A stretch of DNA of 64,000 nucleotides from Naumovozyma dairenensis CBS 421 (lineage: Eukaryota; Ascomycota; Saccharomycetes; Saccharomycetales; Saccharomycetaceae): NCBI RefSeq assembly GCF_000227115.2, contig NC_016485.2:782025-846024 (forward strand), in the 5' to 3' direction. Positions 1 to 11,317 of this stretch are shown here, in pieces (position 1 is the first letter of the stretch; each line of letters begins with the position of its first letter). A model generated the notes under the pieces. That model ran no database searches. It saw nothing but the letters and a program-made list of their open reading frames with translations, and was not told the DNA's origin. Made by a program: the position numbers and the translations under genes.

Positions 1-1
1 G

Positions 2-3000
2 GAATATGATGAATTGAAGGAACAAATTGAGAAATTAAATCAATCTGCTGCGGAATCAATTAGAAATAGAAGAAGAATTCATGGTGAATTGAAAACTTAT
101 AAAGAAGGTATCACAAAAGATGAAGAATATAAAAATAATATTGAAAAAAGGAAAAAATATTATATGTATTTAGTCCTGTGGCAATTATATCATTTAGAAA
201 ATGAAAAGAAAAAATCTTTAGATAATTTGAAAAATGCAAAATCAGAAATATCACAATTGAAGAATAAAATTACCAATGAAGAAAAAAATTTACAAAGATC
301 AAAAAGTTCCTTCTTAAAGGAAAATTTAAAAGTTAATAAAAAGAGGGAACAACTTAATTATCAGTTAAAGGAAAAGGATAAACTTTTAGAGGATTTGAAT
401 TCAATAAAAATTCCTCAACGTGCTGCTTCTAAACGTATTAATAATATAGAAAAGAGAATTGAGTCTATTCAGAAAGATATTGAAAGACAACAAGGTTATA
501 TAAACACTTTTGAAAATCAATTAAAAGTGGTCACTAAGGCTAAAGAATCGTTTGAAAGGGAAATTAAAGAATCTGCTCAAAATTCAAATAAATATAGTTT
601 GTCAGATGATGATCTAAAACTTTATGAATCTTTAAATGAAAAATATTTAATGGAAAACGGCTCCGCCATAGAACAACAAATATCATTATTGAATAATGAT
701 AAACAAGAAGTTTTAGAGGAAATGGATAGATTAAATAGAAAGATCGATGCATCAAAAAAAAGAATTACAGAGGAACTTCTAATCTCACAGGAACGTATTC
801 AAAATGAAAACATTGAATTAGTGTCTTCATTAAATGAAAAAAATAGTATATTTTCTGAAAAGACACATGAATTAAAAACATTACAAGCAGAAATTGAGTC
901 AAGTAATAACCAAGAGTATGACACTAACTATAAACTTAGAGAAACATTATTGAAATTAGATGATTTGAATGCAAATCAAAGAGAATCAATTAAAGAAAAG
1001 AAACTAAGGGAGAATGTAACCATGTTGAAAAGATTTTTTCCAGGTGTTAGAGGTTTAGTTCACGATTTATGTCGTCCCAAAAAGGATAAATACGGTTTAG
1101 CAGTTTCAACAATTTTAGGTAAAAACTTCGATTCAATCATTGTAGATAATTTGAATGTGGCTCAAGAATGTATCGCATTTTTCAAAAAACAACGTTCAGG
1201 GACTGCTTCATTTATTCCATTAGATACAATTTCTTCCGAGCAACCAACTTTGAATTTGCCTTCGTCTCAAGATTACATTTTAACTATCAATGCTATTGAA
1301 TACGATCCTGAATATGAAAGAGCGATGCAATATGTTTGTTCAGATTCAATCATTTGTAATTCATTGGATATTGCTAGAGATTTAAAATGGAATAAAGGTG
1401 TACGATCTAAATTAGTAACAATAGAGGGTGCTTTGATTCATAAAGCAGGGTTAATGACAGGTGGTATATCTAAAGATAGTAATAATAGGTGGGATAAGGA
1501 AGAATATCAAAGTTTAATGACCTTGAAGGATAAATTATTATTACAAGTTGAAGAGATTTCTACCAAATCTCGTCTTTCTTCTACTAGAGCTAGAGATGTC
1601 GAGATCGAACTATCAACACTAAATGCTGAAATATCTAGTCTCAGGATGCAACTGTCACAAGTACAAAGATCCCTCGATGAGAATAAAACTGAAATAAATC
1701 ATCAAAATACCCTATTAGATCAGCAATATAATCCAAAATTAAAGTCACTGAAAGAAAAAGTTGATGAGTTCGACAAATCTTGGAACGAATTAAAATCAAA
1801 TAAAGAGAAATTACAAAATGAAATATTCAAAGAGTTGACTGATAAAGTTGGATTCACAATAGAGGAATATGAACGCCATTCTGGAGAATTATTAAGGAAA
1901 CAATCAAAAGAATTACAACAGCTTCAAAAGGAGATATTAAACATTGAGAATAAGCTACAATTCGAAATTGAAAGATTGGAAAATACGCAGAAAAGACTGA
2001 CATCAGCAGAATCTAATTTAGAAAAGGCACATGAAACATTAAAATCATTGCAGAAAGATGAAAATGAATTAGCTGAACAAGTCAAACAAATAGAGAGCGA
2101 AATAAACAGTGCAAGAAACGAACTAGATTCTGTGAATAAAGTTTTTACAGCCCAACAGCTGGATATTAATCGTATGGAAGAATCTCTAGGTGAATTAAAC
2201 GATAATTCACAAACTTTGAAAAGGAATAGAGATGAAATAAAGGAAGATATAGCAAAAAATGATCTTGAGAGAATCGGTATTCTTAAAAACGCTAAAGTCA
2301 CTAATATAGACATCCCTGTTATTTCTGAAACTAATCTTTCTGACCTGCCGATTGATAGAATTGACGAAGATACTATATCAGTTTCTAATGAAATTGATGT
2401 TGACTACACTGCACTACCTGCCAAATACAAGGAAGAAATGGGATCGGCTACAAAGAATGAATTAGATACAAAAATAAAAAATGTCGAAGATCTCTTAGAT
2501 GTATTACAACCAAATGCAAGAGCGGCTGACAGATTCACAGAAGCACAAGAAAGGTTTGAAATCATCGACGGTGAAACAGAAAAAATCAAAACCACTGAAA
2601 GGAAAGCATTACAACAGTTCTTAAAAATCAAAAAGAAAAGAAAAGAATTGTTTGAAAATGCTTTCGATTTTGTCAGTGAACATTTGGATAATATTTACAG
2701 AGAATTAACAAGAAATCCAAACTCCTCTGCTGATCTAGCAGGTGGTAATGCATCTTTGACTCTAGAAGATGAAGATGAACCATTTAATGCCGGTGTTAGA
2801 TACCACGCTACCCCTCCTTTAAAAAGATTCAAAGATATGGAATATTTGTCCGGTGGTGAGAAAACAGTTGCCGCTTTAGCATTGCTGTTTGCAATCAATG
2901 CCTATCAACCAAGTCCATTTTTCGTTTTGGATGAAGTTGACGCTGCTTTGGATATAACTAATGTGGAAAGAATCGCAGCTTATATAAGGAGACATGGTAA

Positions 3001-3139
3001 TCCAAATCTTCAATTTATTGTTATTTCGTTGAAAAATACCATGTTTGAAAAATCAGATGCTCTAGTAGGTGTCTTCAGACAACAACAAGAAAATAGCTCG
3101 AAGATTGTGACATTGGATTTAAGAAATTACGCTGATTGA
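2..3139 (+). CDS. SMC1: Cohesin subunit Smc1, C-terminal part (5' end outside window)
   Basis: This is an SMC-family ATPase of the cohesin ring, which holds sister chromatids together. The frame is open from base 2, so the N-terminal head with its Walker A motif lies outside the window; about 1045 residues remain of a protein that is about 1225 in S. cerevisiae. What can be seen is a long charged coiled coil, a hinge at about residues 345-495 of the fragment (GVRGLVHDL to LMTGGISK), a second coiled coil, and the C-terminal head. The head has the ABC signature LSGGEKTVAAL and the Walker B motif FFVLDEVDAALD. The end LDLRNYAD matches Smc1 rather than Smc3. BLM10 follows in the same direction, as in S. 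cerevisiae chromosome VI. Identification is firm from the hinge, head and synteny. Confidence 0.97.
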   Translation, partial: EYDELKEQIEKLNQSAAESIRNRRRIHGELKTYKEGITKDEEYKNNIEKRKKYYMYLVLWQLYHLENEKKKSLDNLKNAKSEISQLKNKITNEEKNLQRSKSSFLKENLKVNKKREQLNYQLKEKDKLLEDLNSIKIPQRAASKRINNIEKRIESIQKDIERQQGYINTFENQLKVVTKAKESFEREIKESAQNSNKYSLSDDDLKLYESLNEKYLMENGSAIEQQISLLNNDKQEVLEEMDRLNRKIDASKKRITEELLISQERIQNENIELVSSLNEKNSIFSEKTHELKTLQAEIESSNNQEYDTNYKLRETLLKLDDLNANQRESIKEKKLRENVTMLKRFFPGVRGLVHDLCRPKKDKYGLAVSTILGKNFDSIIVDNLNVAQECIAFFKKQRSGTASFIPLDTISSEQPTLNLPSSQDYILTINAIEYDPEYERAMQYVCSDSIICNSLDIARDLKWNKGVRSKLVTIEGALIHKAGLMTGGISKDSNNRWDKEEYQSLMTLKDKLLLQVEEISTKSRLSSTRARDVEIELSTLNAEISSLRMQLSQVQRSLDENKTEINHQNTLLDQQYNPKLKSLKEKVDEFDKSWNELKSNKEKLQNEIFKELTDKVGFTIEEYERHSGELLRKQSKELQQLQKEILNIENKLQFEIERLENTQKRLTSAESNLEKAHETLKSLQKDENELAEQVKQIESEINSARNELDSVNKVFTAQQLDINRMEESLGELNDNSQTLKRNRDEIKEDIAKNDLERIGILKNAKVTNIDIPVISETNLSDLPIDRIDEDTISVSNEIDVDYTALPAKYKEEMGSATKNELDTKIKNVEDLLDVLQPNARAADRFTEAQERFEIIDGETEKIKTTERKALQQFLKIKKKRKELFENAFDFVSEHLDNIYRELTRNPNSSADLAGGNASLTLEDEDEPFNAGVRYHATPPLKRFKDMEYLSGGEKTVAALALLFAINAYQPSPFFVLDEVDAALDITNVERIAAYIRRHGNPNLQFIVISLKNTMFEKSDALVGVFRQQQENSSKIVTLDLRNYAD

Positions 3140-3706
3140 ATAAAACCCTATTTTTCCGATATTGTCACCATATCGATGCGTATATTTATTCATTCGTTGT
3201 TAAATTGCTATTTATATAAGATACAGCATATTAAGTAATATGAATTTTAAATAGTTCACGCAATATTCCCCGTTATCATTTTATGTTATGATAACTAAAG
3301 ATCGTCATTCTAAACCTTGACAAATATATTCTTGCCCTACCTCTTATCATTTTTTGCTTAAGTAGTATGAAGGGAATGCGCAACGGCTGTACGTAGTCTG
3401 TCTAGTCATTACGTAGATTTTTTCAAGGGATTTAACATATTCCGAAAAATGTTGAAATTACTGCGACAGTGTAACTATTTAGAAACTTTTTCCCATTCAG
3501 CACTTATTCGCCACTTGAACTTCCTTTAAACCAGAGCTGAACCCCCTTGAGACATCTTACCAAAGTAATTATTTTCTCAAAGGATTATTCAAAATATCTA
3601 CAATATCCATTTTTATTCTAACTATTGCGTTGGAAGGACTTGAACTTATATGGAAACCATTTTCATAATAGTGTAACCCTCGAAATCGTTCTAAGATAAG
3701 AAAACA
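3140..3706. other. SMC1-BLM10 intergenic region
   Basis: This 567-bp spacer lies between tandem genes and should hold the SMC1 terminator and the BLM10 promoter. A weak match to the Rpn4 proteasome element (GGTGGCAAA, seen here as the reverse-strand AGTGGCGAA, 7 of 9) lies near 3508-3516; I would not rely on it. TACGTA occurs twice near 3392-3416. I see no ORF or RNA gene. Confidence 0.5.
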
Positions 3707-6700
3707 ATGTCAGCTGACGATATCAAATCACCAATACCTCTGAGGAATAAGGCTGTTGCTCAACTAATATCACAGGCTACTCCAGGAAAACGTCCCAGCT
3801 CCAGTACAGATGAATTAAAATCAAAAAGAGCATTACTTACGTCTCCGCAGCAAAATGCAGCTGATCAATTAAGAGCCAGATCAATAACCCCTACACTTCT
3901 GGCTGAAAAATTATTCAATGGATTAAGCTCTGAAGATATCTTAAAAAGGAGGTTAAAACACTATAATATCAATTATCCAGATGATGAAGCCACTTATTTA
4001 CGAAGCATCTATGACAAGTCTTCTCAATGGTTTAGCAGGGATGTAAAGCCAAAGTTCGAAGCTGAAAAATATCTGCCATATAAAACCGAATCTCATAAAG
4101 ACAAAGCAAGATATCTTTGTCATGTTCTAGTAAATCTACACATTGCAATTTCCTCCTTAGATATCCAGGGTTTATTATCAATTACCAGTAAAGATTTAGC
4201 CGACTTGCAAAATGAAATTGATGACTTAGCCCTTAATACCGATCTGTTTAGATTGGCTAACGAGATTGATACCAATGTCGTTGATTTCAAAGAACACGAA
4301 GACCATCTAGATTTAGAGGTGCCTGATTCCGGTAGTACCGGTAAGATAACTGCTAAATCTTCAAGCATAGTAAGTGTTAATCATTGGACAAATGAATTAA
4401 ATAATTGTCTTAATTTTGACTTCCCATTGACCTTGAGAAAATCCCTAGCTTCCGTGTACTATTACCTATCATTGATACAGGGACAGAAAATTGTAAGAAG
4501 CATGTATGTCGACATGTTCGAAAGTCTCGTTGCATATGATGACGATGGGACGAACTTCACACATTTAGTACTTGAACAGGGCCTCGTGTTAGATTTCAAG
4601 ATTATATTTGATTTTATCTGCCAATTCCTTCCTTATCCAGATTCTGATTATGCTCGTTATGACCTTTCTTCAAAAGATGATCTACAATTGTTCAGACTTC
4701 TTTTAAAATTAGCCCATGTCGCTAAACCTTTTTTCGATGCAAACGATGAATCTATACTTAAAGACACTATGGATTATCTATTGTCTAACTTATCGCCGTC
4801 AACAACGGTAACTCTTCTTCCAATATTAAATTCATTCGTTCCATATCATTATCATAAAAAAAACAAAGTTACCGATTATCTCCCTTTCTGTTTTAGTTTA
4901 TGGAGTTCAGTGACTGCGATTATTGCAGTCGATACACATTTATACGATTTTGTAGGTGAAGTAGCCGAAGATCTTCATAAGAAATTGATGGATAATGTTG
5001 AAAATGACAATATGGTCAAATTTGGGAAATATGGATTATTCTCAGAGGATCAAATGGCATTTATGTTTAACAGAGTACAAGGTCATTTAAGAACCGATGG
5101 ACAAATACATTCATATTCTAGAACCGTAAAGCCTTTTGTTTACAGTATCAATGGTTCAGATAACACAGATTTCTTTACAAAATTTGTTAACTTAATCCAA
5201 TCGATAGAAACGTTTGTTCATCCATCTAATAATGGATTCTGGACTAAGCCCATCGCTAAATTTGTTCATGCTTTTATTAAATTATACCATGGCAGAGTCA
5301 AGGATGAAGAAACCGCCGTTAAAAAAGGAAGATCGATTGAAATATTCTTATCGGCAGAATGCCATTTTAAATTTGTTGATATATTGTTCAATATTTTAAT
5401 GATCGGAGCTCAAAATAAATCAAATGAAGTCGCAAACTATTATATTTCCTGCTACGCTTATTTATTAGAGATATGCCCTAAAAATTCATTTCGGATCTTT
5501 GACAGAGTGTTGGTTGAGATTTATGACACACTTACCGGTGAATATATAAATTCGAGACATCGTGTTATTTCTTCATTAAAACAATTTACAAGAATTTTAC
5601 GTTTCATGGTCGTCCATCCATTGTATAGAATTCATATTACAAATATTCTTTCTTTACTTATTGACAAAATTGATATGAATGATCCACAATTAACCAGTAA
5701 TGTAACAAACAGTATTGTTTCCATTGCAACATTTGTGCCTTTCCAAAATCTTGTTCGTGAAGGAGAATATTTAACTTTTGAATCTACAACCATACCGTTT
5801 ATTCAAGAACACATTATGCATTTAAAGATGGGACAAAGTTCCGATAATTTCGAAACTGAAGACAGCGTTTTAGATTCAGCATTCAGAGCATCTACTACAA
5901 TCTTTGAAAACGTGATAAAAGTGTATGTTGAGAAAATCTTCTCTGTGGTAGATATAGAGACGGATGATCCTTTGATTACAAAACTGAACCAAACAACGGT
6001 ATTGATGCAGGAAGCTATGGATGATAAAGTTTTTGACTATTACATCGATATATTTCAAAGAAGATTTTGGGATAATGATTATTTCAAGGTCAAAGATCCA
6101 AATTATGAATTAACTACGATCCCATTATCTGCAATTGTCAGAAGAAAAAACTCTACAAGTGTGTCGTTGGTAAATACATTGATTTACAATATTAAACAAC
6201 AAGTAGAAAGAGGTGCCGGATCTATTAGAAGTTCCTCTGAAATTCAACAAAGGGATGTGAAATTGGTTTTATACTTGACAACTTTAAACGATGTTTTAAG
6301 ACAATCCCATGAATCACTTTTATCGTACAGTGCTAAAATTCTGGATTTTATGAAATTCCTATATGAGGAAGTAAGTAATCCACCCATTGATGTGCTTACA
6401 TCAATATTAACTCATAGTGTTTTGGCAACTCTAAATACCACTGAAATTATTGATTATCGCTTATTTGGAAATAACTCGACTATACCTGATACAGAAAGAT
6501 GGGGTGGTTTACAGTTTGATAAAAGGAAATACGATAAAGAGAATTTGGATTTCATTTGGCACACTCCTTCTGATCAAGAAGTTAAATTATCCATTGACTT
6601 ATTGGAAAATTTGACTGATCATTGTATTACGAGTCTTGAAAGGCAAATGAATGAACCTAGAACAGATACGTCATATACAGACAAAATCCAGAAATACTCG

Positions 6701-9700
6701 TTGGTGCTGACACACTGCCTTTCTGGTATCAGTTTGCTCATTGATCCTGATTTCAATAAAAACAAGACTTCTCCTCCATCTGATATTTCGTATAAAGATA
6801 GATTAACATTGCTGAAGAATATTCGTGAAAGTAATTGTGACAACCAAGAATTTGACATTGATATCGAACAAATACGCTCTACTACGGACGAAGAAACGGT
6901 CCACTTAGAGGACGATAAGAAAGATAGTGCATTTGAACATGACTATAATGTTGCAGATTTGAAACATAGCGTTACTGATAATTTTATTATTGATGACACT
7001 GCACCTTCTGGTCTCCCAACTGGAGTCGGTACTCCTGTGGCAGGTGTTAACGACATAAGTTCTTCCATGAATTCCGGTATTATCTTTAGAGATCTAGATA
7101 TTTACACCAGTAATTATTATTTTGGTAATACCGTTGAGGAAAAATTAAAGAATCCTGATTATTTGAAGGTTCATCAGATTAGAGCTATTATTGGATCATT
7201 TTTCTTCAAACTCCATAATTTTGTTTCTAAACATTTTCAACATAATACGACGATGTTCCAAATTGTATTGCATGGGTTAAAGGTATGGTTTACTGATATT
7301 GGCCAAGAGACCATATTCAACGAGGATCCAGATGCATTCATTGATATTGAGTTTTTGGATAATCTTCAATCTTTGGCACATGTGAGAGATTCTTTCACAA
7401 GAACATATTTGGCTGTGAAAACAAATGATCTACATCAAAGTCGTGTATTACTTCATTCTACCAACAGATATCCCTCCAAGTTAGAAATCAAGTTGCTAGA
7501 AGTAATGATCGAAATGGCAACATCGATATATCCTGATATTCATAAACCCGCACAAAGTATATTAGCCCATTGTATGAAGCAATTAATAGGTTCATATTCT
7601 ATAATCATAAGAGAAATATTAGCGGCTTTGCGTCGTGCCATTGAAGATACAGATCACCAAAAGATTTCAGCTATTTTAAGGGTTTTCATGATTAAAAAGA
7701 TTGATAAAAAGTTAATGTCCGATTATAAAAATATTGGAGAAGCTGTGCTGTTATTAATTGACTGTTGTAAATACGATGAATTAGATATTGCATTTTATGC
7801 TGAAAATTTGCTGAATGATATCGTCAACAGTTTAAGAATTCCATCATCCGTTTGTATCTATGATGAGAAGCTCTTGAAATTTTTAGAAATTCCCGACGCT
7901 TCTATGGATCTACAAGTTAAAGCAGTTAGGTTGGCCAAATCGAAGAAAAGAGAGCAATACTTCTCGATAATTTTGAGATTGCAAGATGATTTGCTGGAAA
8001 TTATAAACAAAAGTGGCGATTCTTTGGCATGGAAAGTTCAAATTTTCATTACACGATTTATCTGTAAAATACAAGCTAGTCTTGAATTCCCAGTTGATAA
8101 GAGAGTCATTGATGTTGTTTATAATCAAACTAAATCTAAACATCCCCAAATGGTTCATTTAGCTGTTAGATCTTATTTGTCAATTTTCAATAAAATATTC
8201 TCACTCTCAGATTATGATTATGATATCAGGAAAGCTTATGAGAATGGTTTTGATCCATATTTTATTAAAGAAATTAACACTACGAACTCCAATTTCCCAG
8301 ATGAATTTTTGAAAGAAATGAATAATTTTGATGCTCCGAAATATTTTATCGATTCAAGAGCATCTGTTGGTTGGTTATGTTGGGGTAAACGTATGAAAGT
8401 TGTTGAATCAGGTGCAATCGAGATCAATTTACAGGAACATGAACTTGAAATTCTTGGAGAGATGGGTAAATTAGTTTCGAAGGATTGGATAGATGATATG
8501 TGTTCAAGTTTAGTTCATGATAATGAAACACGTAGTGTATTCAGCAGCGGTGATGTTTCATTGATTGTTTTGATTTTAGTTTTAGTTTTAAAGGGATTCA
8601 CGAGTGTCACTTTGGAAGATATTTTCACCTTGTGTAAGAAATATTATGACAGGTATGATAAGGCATCCATGATTATGTCAATTGAAATATTTGCTGCTTT
8701 GATTTGTTCAAGTAAATATATGAACATAGATTTTTTGAAGCAACGTGACGCATTTGTTGACGATTTCTTAAACGACTGTTTGAATAATGAATTAAATCAT
8801 GATTGTTATGAAATATGGAATACGTTAAGTTGGTGGTTACCAACAGTTGTCGATATAAGAAGGTGTAAACCATTTTACATGCATTTGACAAAAACTACAA
8901 ACCTACTGGATGTAACTGCCGATAATGCTACACATCAATCATTTAGACTTTTAATGATGAGAAGTCTACTTATGAGTTTAGAGTTTAGGTCTCCAGATGT
9001 CTCAAAGATTATTGAGAGCCTTGTTTTTGATCATCCTTATGATCAAGTTCGTAGTTCCATTGGGAAATTGCTAAATACATTGACTCAAAACTCCAGTAGT
9101 CTTTCCCTCCCTAGTACGGATAAGATTGTGAATGTTGGCTCTCAAGAGTATGACGGATTAGGTTATCCAGTGAAACACATTTCTGACGTTTTCGACCAAA
9201 TTATTAAAGAGAAATTCCAGGAAGCAATTGACTATATCCCAAAACTTAAAGAAATGACCCCACAAGAAATAATAAAGACGAAGTTTTATTATACAGTTTC
9301 TACATTATTTTATTGGATGAAAGAAATGACTAAGGGACCTAATAAAGTGCTATTGACTCCATACATTATTGATTATTTGTTACCATTCTTAATGACTTTA
9401 AGTACTCAAAGAGATATGTGTAAATTAGCAGGTTTGGATCCATCCAAATTATTATTAGGATTAGCATATCTACCGATGAGAAAGAGCGAAGTTTCTAAAG
9501 TTGTACAATTAGTTTGTCATACCAAAGTTGATACTTCACATCAATTGAAATTACAATTGTTATTTGTTCAACATATATTGTCAACAGAGTTATTACAATT
9601 AACTAAACAAGAGAAGACAGAAATATTTGAATATGTGGTGAAAAGTTTATTCAATGGACAATTCGTCGAAGTTAGAGTTCATGCGGCAGATGTATTATCA

Positions 9701-10084
9701 GGTATAATTCACAATTCCGGTGAGGATGAAACTCTTTTCCAATCTTTATTAGATAGATTTTCTAAATCATTATCCAATTATACTTGGGAACAAAAGAAAA
9801 AATTATCTAAGACAGATATTAAGATTCACGGCAGTGTTTTAGGGTTAGGTGCTATCATATCAGCATTTCCATATGTATTCCCATTACCTAAATGGATACC
9901 GAGCCAACTAAGTATATTATCATCTTGGGCCAGAACAAATGGTATGGCAGGTTTAGCAGCTAAGAATACCATTAACACTTTCAAGAAGGTTAGGTCTGAT
10001 ACATGGAAATTTGACAGAGAGTCATTTAGTGCAGAAGAATTGGAAGATTTGGAAGGTGTCCTTTGGAAGAGTTACTACGCATGA
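3707..10084 (+). CDS. BLM10: Proteasome activator Blm10 (PA200 family)
   Basis: Blm10 is a giant HEAT-repeat solenoid that caps the 20S proteasome core and opens its gate in an ATP-independent way; it also acts in core particle assembly. The 2125-residue length is close to the 2143 of S. cerevisiae. The protein ends in LWKSYYA; the last three residues are the HbYX-type tail (hydrophobic, Tyr, any) that inserts between alpha subunits. The N-terminal 100 residues are basic and Ser/Pro-rich, and an acidic, low-complexity loop lies around residues 1055-1120, as expected for a flexible insertion. The ATG at 3707 has a good A-rich yeast context. It sits between SMC1 and SEC4, matching S. cerevisiae chromosome VI order. 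No frameshift is seen. Confidence 0.97.
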   Translation: MSADDIKSPIPLRNKAVAQLISQATPGKRPSSSTDELKSKRALLTSPQQNAADQLRARSITPTLLAEKLFNGLSSEDILKRRLKHYNINYPDDEATYLRSIYDKSSQWFSRDVKPKFEAEKYLPYKTESHKDKARYLCHVLVNLHIAISSLDIQGLLSITSKDLADLQNEIDDLALNTDLFRLANEIDTNVVDFKEHEDHLDLEVPDSGSTGKITAKSSSIVSVNHWTNELNNCLNFDFPLTLRKSLASVYYYLSLIQGQKIVRSMYVDMFESLVAYDDDGTNFTHLVLEQGLVLDFKIIFDFICQFLPYPDSDYARYDLSSKDDLQLFRLLLKLAHVAKPFFDANDESILKDTMDYLLSNLSPSTTVTLLPILNSFVPYHYHKKNKVTDYLPFCFSLWSSVTAIIAVDTHLYDFVGEVAEDLHKKLMDNVENDNMVKFGKYGLFSEDQMAFMFNRVQGHLRTDGQIHSYSRTVKPFVYSINGSDNTDFFTKFVNLIQSIETFVHPSNNGFWTKPIAKFVHAFIKLYHGRVKDEETAVKKGRSIEIFLSAECHFKFVDILFNILMIGAQNKSNEVANYYISCYAYLLEICPKNSFRIFDRVLVEIYDTLTGEYINSRHRVISSLKQFTRILRFMVVHPLYRIHITNILSLLIDKIDMNDPQLTSNVTNSIVSIATFVPFQNLVREGEYLTFESTTIPFIQEHIMHLKMGQSSDNFETEDSVLDSAFRASTTIFENVIKVYVEKIFSVVDIETDDPLITKLNQTTVLMQEAMDDKVFDYYIDIFQRRFWDNDYFKVKDPNYELTTIPLSAIVRRKNSTSVSLVNTLIYNIKQQVERGAGSIRSSSEIQQRDVKLVLYLTTLNDVLRQSHESLLSYSAKILDFMKFLYEEVSNPPIDVLTSILTHSVLATLNTTEIIDYRLFGNNSTIPDTERWGGLQFDKRKYDKENLDFIWHTPSDQEVKLSIDLLENLTDHCITSLERQMNEPRTDTSYTDKIQKYSLVLTHCLSGISLLIDPDFNKNKTSPPSDISYKDRLTLLKNIRESNCDNQEFDIDIEQIRSTTDEETVHLEDDKKDSAFEHDYNVADLKHSVTDNFIIDDTAPSGLPTGVGTPVAGVNDISSSMNSGIIFRDLDIYTSNYYFGNTVEEKLKNPDYLKVHQIRAIIGSFFFKLHNFVSKHFQHNTTMFQIVLHGLKVWFTDIGQETIFNEDPDAFIDIEFLDNLQSLAHVRDSFTRTYLAVKTNDLHQSRVLLHSTNRYPSKLEIKLLEVMIEMATSIYPDIHKPAQSILAHCMKQLIGSYSIIIREILAALRRAIEDTDHQKISAILRVFMIKKIDKKLMSDYKNIGEAVLLLIDCCKYDELDIAFYAENLLNDIVNSLRIPSSVCIYDEKLLKFLEIPDASMDLQVKAVRLAKSKKREQYFSIILRLQDDLLEIINKSGDSLAWKVQIFITRFICKIQASLEFPVDKRVIDVVYNQTKSKHPQMVHLAVRSYLSIFNKIFSLSDYDYDIRKAYENGFDPYFIKEINTTNSNFPDEFLKEMNNFDAPKYFIDSRASVGWLCWGKRMKVVESGAIEINLQEHELEILGEMGKLVSKDWIDDMCSSLVHDNETRSVFSSGDVSLIVLILVLVLKGFTSVTLEDIFTLCKKYYDRYDKASMIMSIEIFAALICSSKYMNIDFLKQRDAFVDDFLNDCLNNELNHDCYEIWNTLSWWLPTVVDIRRCKPFYMHLTKTTNLLDVTADNATHQSFRLLMMRSLLMSLEFRSPDVSKIIESLVFDHPYDQVRSSIGKLLNTLTQNSSSLSLPSTDKIVNVGSQEYDGLGYPVKHISDVFDQIIKEKFQEAIDYIPKLKEMTPQEIIKTKFYYTVSTLFYWMKEMTKGPNKVLLTPYIIDYLLPFLMTLSTQRDMCKLAGLDPSKLLLGLAYLPMRKSEVSKVVQLVCHTKVDTSHQLKLQLLFVQHILSTELLQLTKQEKTEIFEYVVKSLFNGQFVEVRVHAADVLSGIIHNSGEDETLFQSLLDRFSKSLSNYTWEQKKKLSKTDIKIHGSVLGLGAIISAFPYVFPLPKWIPSQLSILSSWARTNGMAGLAAKNTINTFKKVRSDTWKFDRESFSAEELEDLEGVLWKSYYA

Positions 10085-10693
10085 TTACATCCTTTATTTG
10101 TATATTACTATTCAATATATATTTATGTATATTTATTTACTTATTTTGTTTCTACCATTACTAAAACATATTATTTACAAAAGAGACTGATTCTATCAAA
10201 CTGTTGTTGAATCCTTATCCATTAAGTATGGTACTTTACTCTCCAGATAAGATAAAGGTGACAAACATGAAGCTTGTCACCACTTCTCCCAAACATTTCT
10301 AAGCCTCCCTTTTATTTCTCTACCCTTCCATTTTTAGTATCGGTCATGTGCCTGACCGGGTAACAGTCCCTCAATATAGATCTTTGAAATCCTCAAAAAA
10401 GCTAAACGTGAAATTCAGATCTGTCGACAGACAGAGGGAGGGCAAGCGAGTAAGCGAACAGTAATGGTAAGAGGCAGGAGGAAAGGCTAGCGTTAATTAG
10501 CTGCCAAAGATATATATACATATTGTATAAATTATAATCGGGTTCTTTTGGACTGTGTAATCTGTAAAAAGGCCATTTGGTTTGATCAATTTTAGTGGTT
10601 AATTGCTCTCAACATATAATCTTAATCCTAGTTTCCATTAATATAGGTGACGTTATACAAAGAAACAAAACAACAAATATCAATTAACCAATC
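10085..10693. other. BLM10-SEC4 intergenic region
   Basis: This 609-bp spacer carries the BLM10 3' end and the SEC4 promoter. It holds TATATATA-like stretches near 10511-10520 and an A-rich leader before the SEC4 ATG. I see no ORF, tRNA or repeat. Confidence 0.5.
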
Positions 10694-11317
10694 ATGAGTG
10701 CATCAGCAAATGGGAAAGGTTACGACTCTATCATGAAGATCCTATTAATTGGTGATTCTGGTGTTGGTAAGTCCTGTTTATTAGTCCGTTTTGTAGAAGA
10801 CAAATTTAATCCTTCGTTTATTACCACCATTGGTATTGATTTCAAGATTAAAACTGTAGATATTAATGGTAAAAAAGTTAAATTACAATTATGGGATACC
10901 GCAGGACAAGAAAGATTTAGAACCATTACTACTGCCTATTATAGAGGTGCTATGGGAATTATTCTTGTATATGATGTTACAGATGAAAGAACTTTCTCAA
11001 ATATTAAACAATGGTTTAAGACTGTAAACGAACATGCTAATGATGAGGCACAATTGTTACTTGTAGGTAATAAAAGTGATATGGATACAAGAGTGGTCAC
11101 TTATGAACAAGGTGAATCTTTGGCTAAGGAATTGGGATTACCATTTGTAGAATCCAGTGCAAAGAATGATGATAATGTCAATGAAATATTCTTTACTTTA
11201 GCTAAATTAATTCAAGAGAAGATTGATGCTAACAAATTATCTGCTGCCGGTAGTGGGAAAGATGGTAGTGTCAGTATCAATGGCAGTAATTCTGGATCAA
11301 AGTCAAGCTGTTGTTAG
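10694..11317 (+). CDS. SEC4: Rab GTPase Sec4, exocytic vesicle docking
   Basis: Sec4 is the Rab GTPase on post-Golgi secretory vesicles; GTP-bound Sec4 recruits the exocyst subunit Sec15 and drives tethering at the bud plasma membrane. The 207-residue protein shows the P-loop GDSGVGKS (residues 20-27), the effector/switch I region ending TTIGIDF (44-50), the switch II motif WDTAGQE (67-73), NKSD (126-129) for guanine specificity, and SSAK near residue 155. It ends in Cys-Cys (206-207), the double geranylgeranylation site typical of Sec4. Ser/Gly-rich residues form the hypervariable tail. The sequence and the position between BLM10 and VTC2 separate it from the related Ypt1. Confidence 0.96.
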   Translation: MSASANGKGYDSIMKILLIGDSGVGKSCLLVRFVEDKFNPSFITTIGIDFKIKTVDINGKKVKLQLWDTAGQERFRTITTAYYRGAMGIILVYDVTDERTFSNIKQWFKTVNEHANDEAQLLLVGNKSDMDTRVVTYEQGESLAKELGLPFVESSAKNDDNVNEIFFTLAKLIQEKIDANKLSAAGSGKDGSVSINGSNSGSKSSCC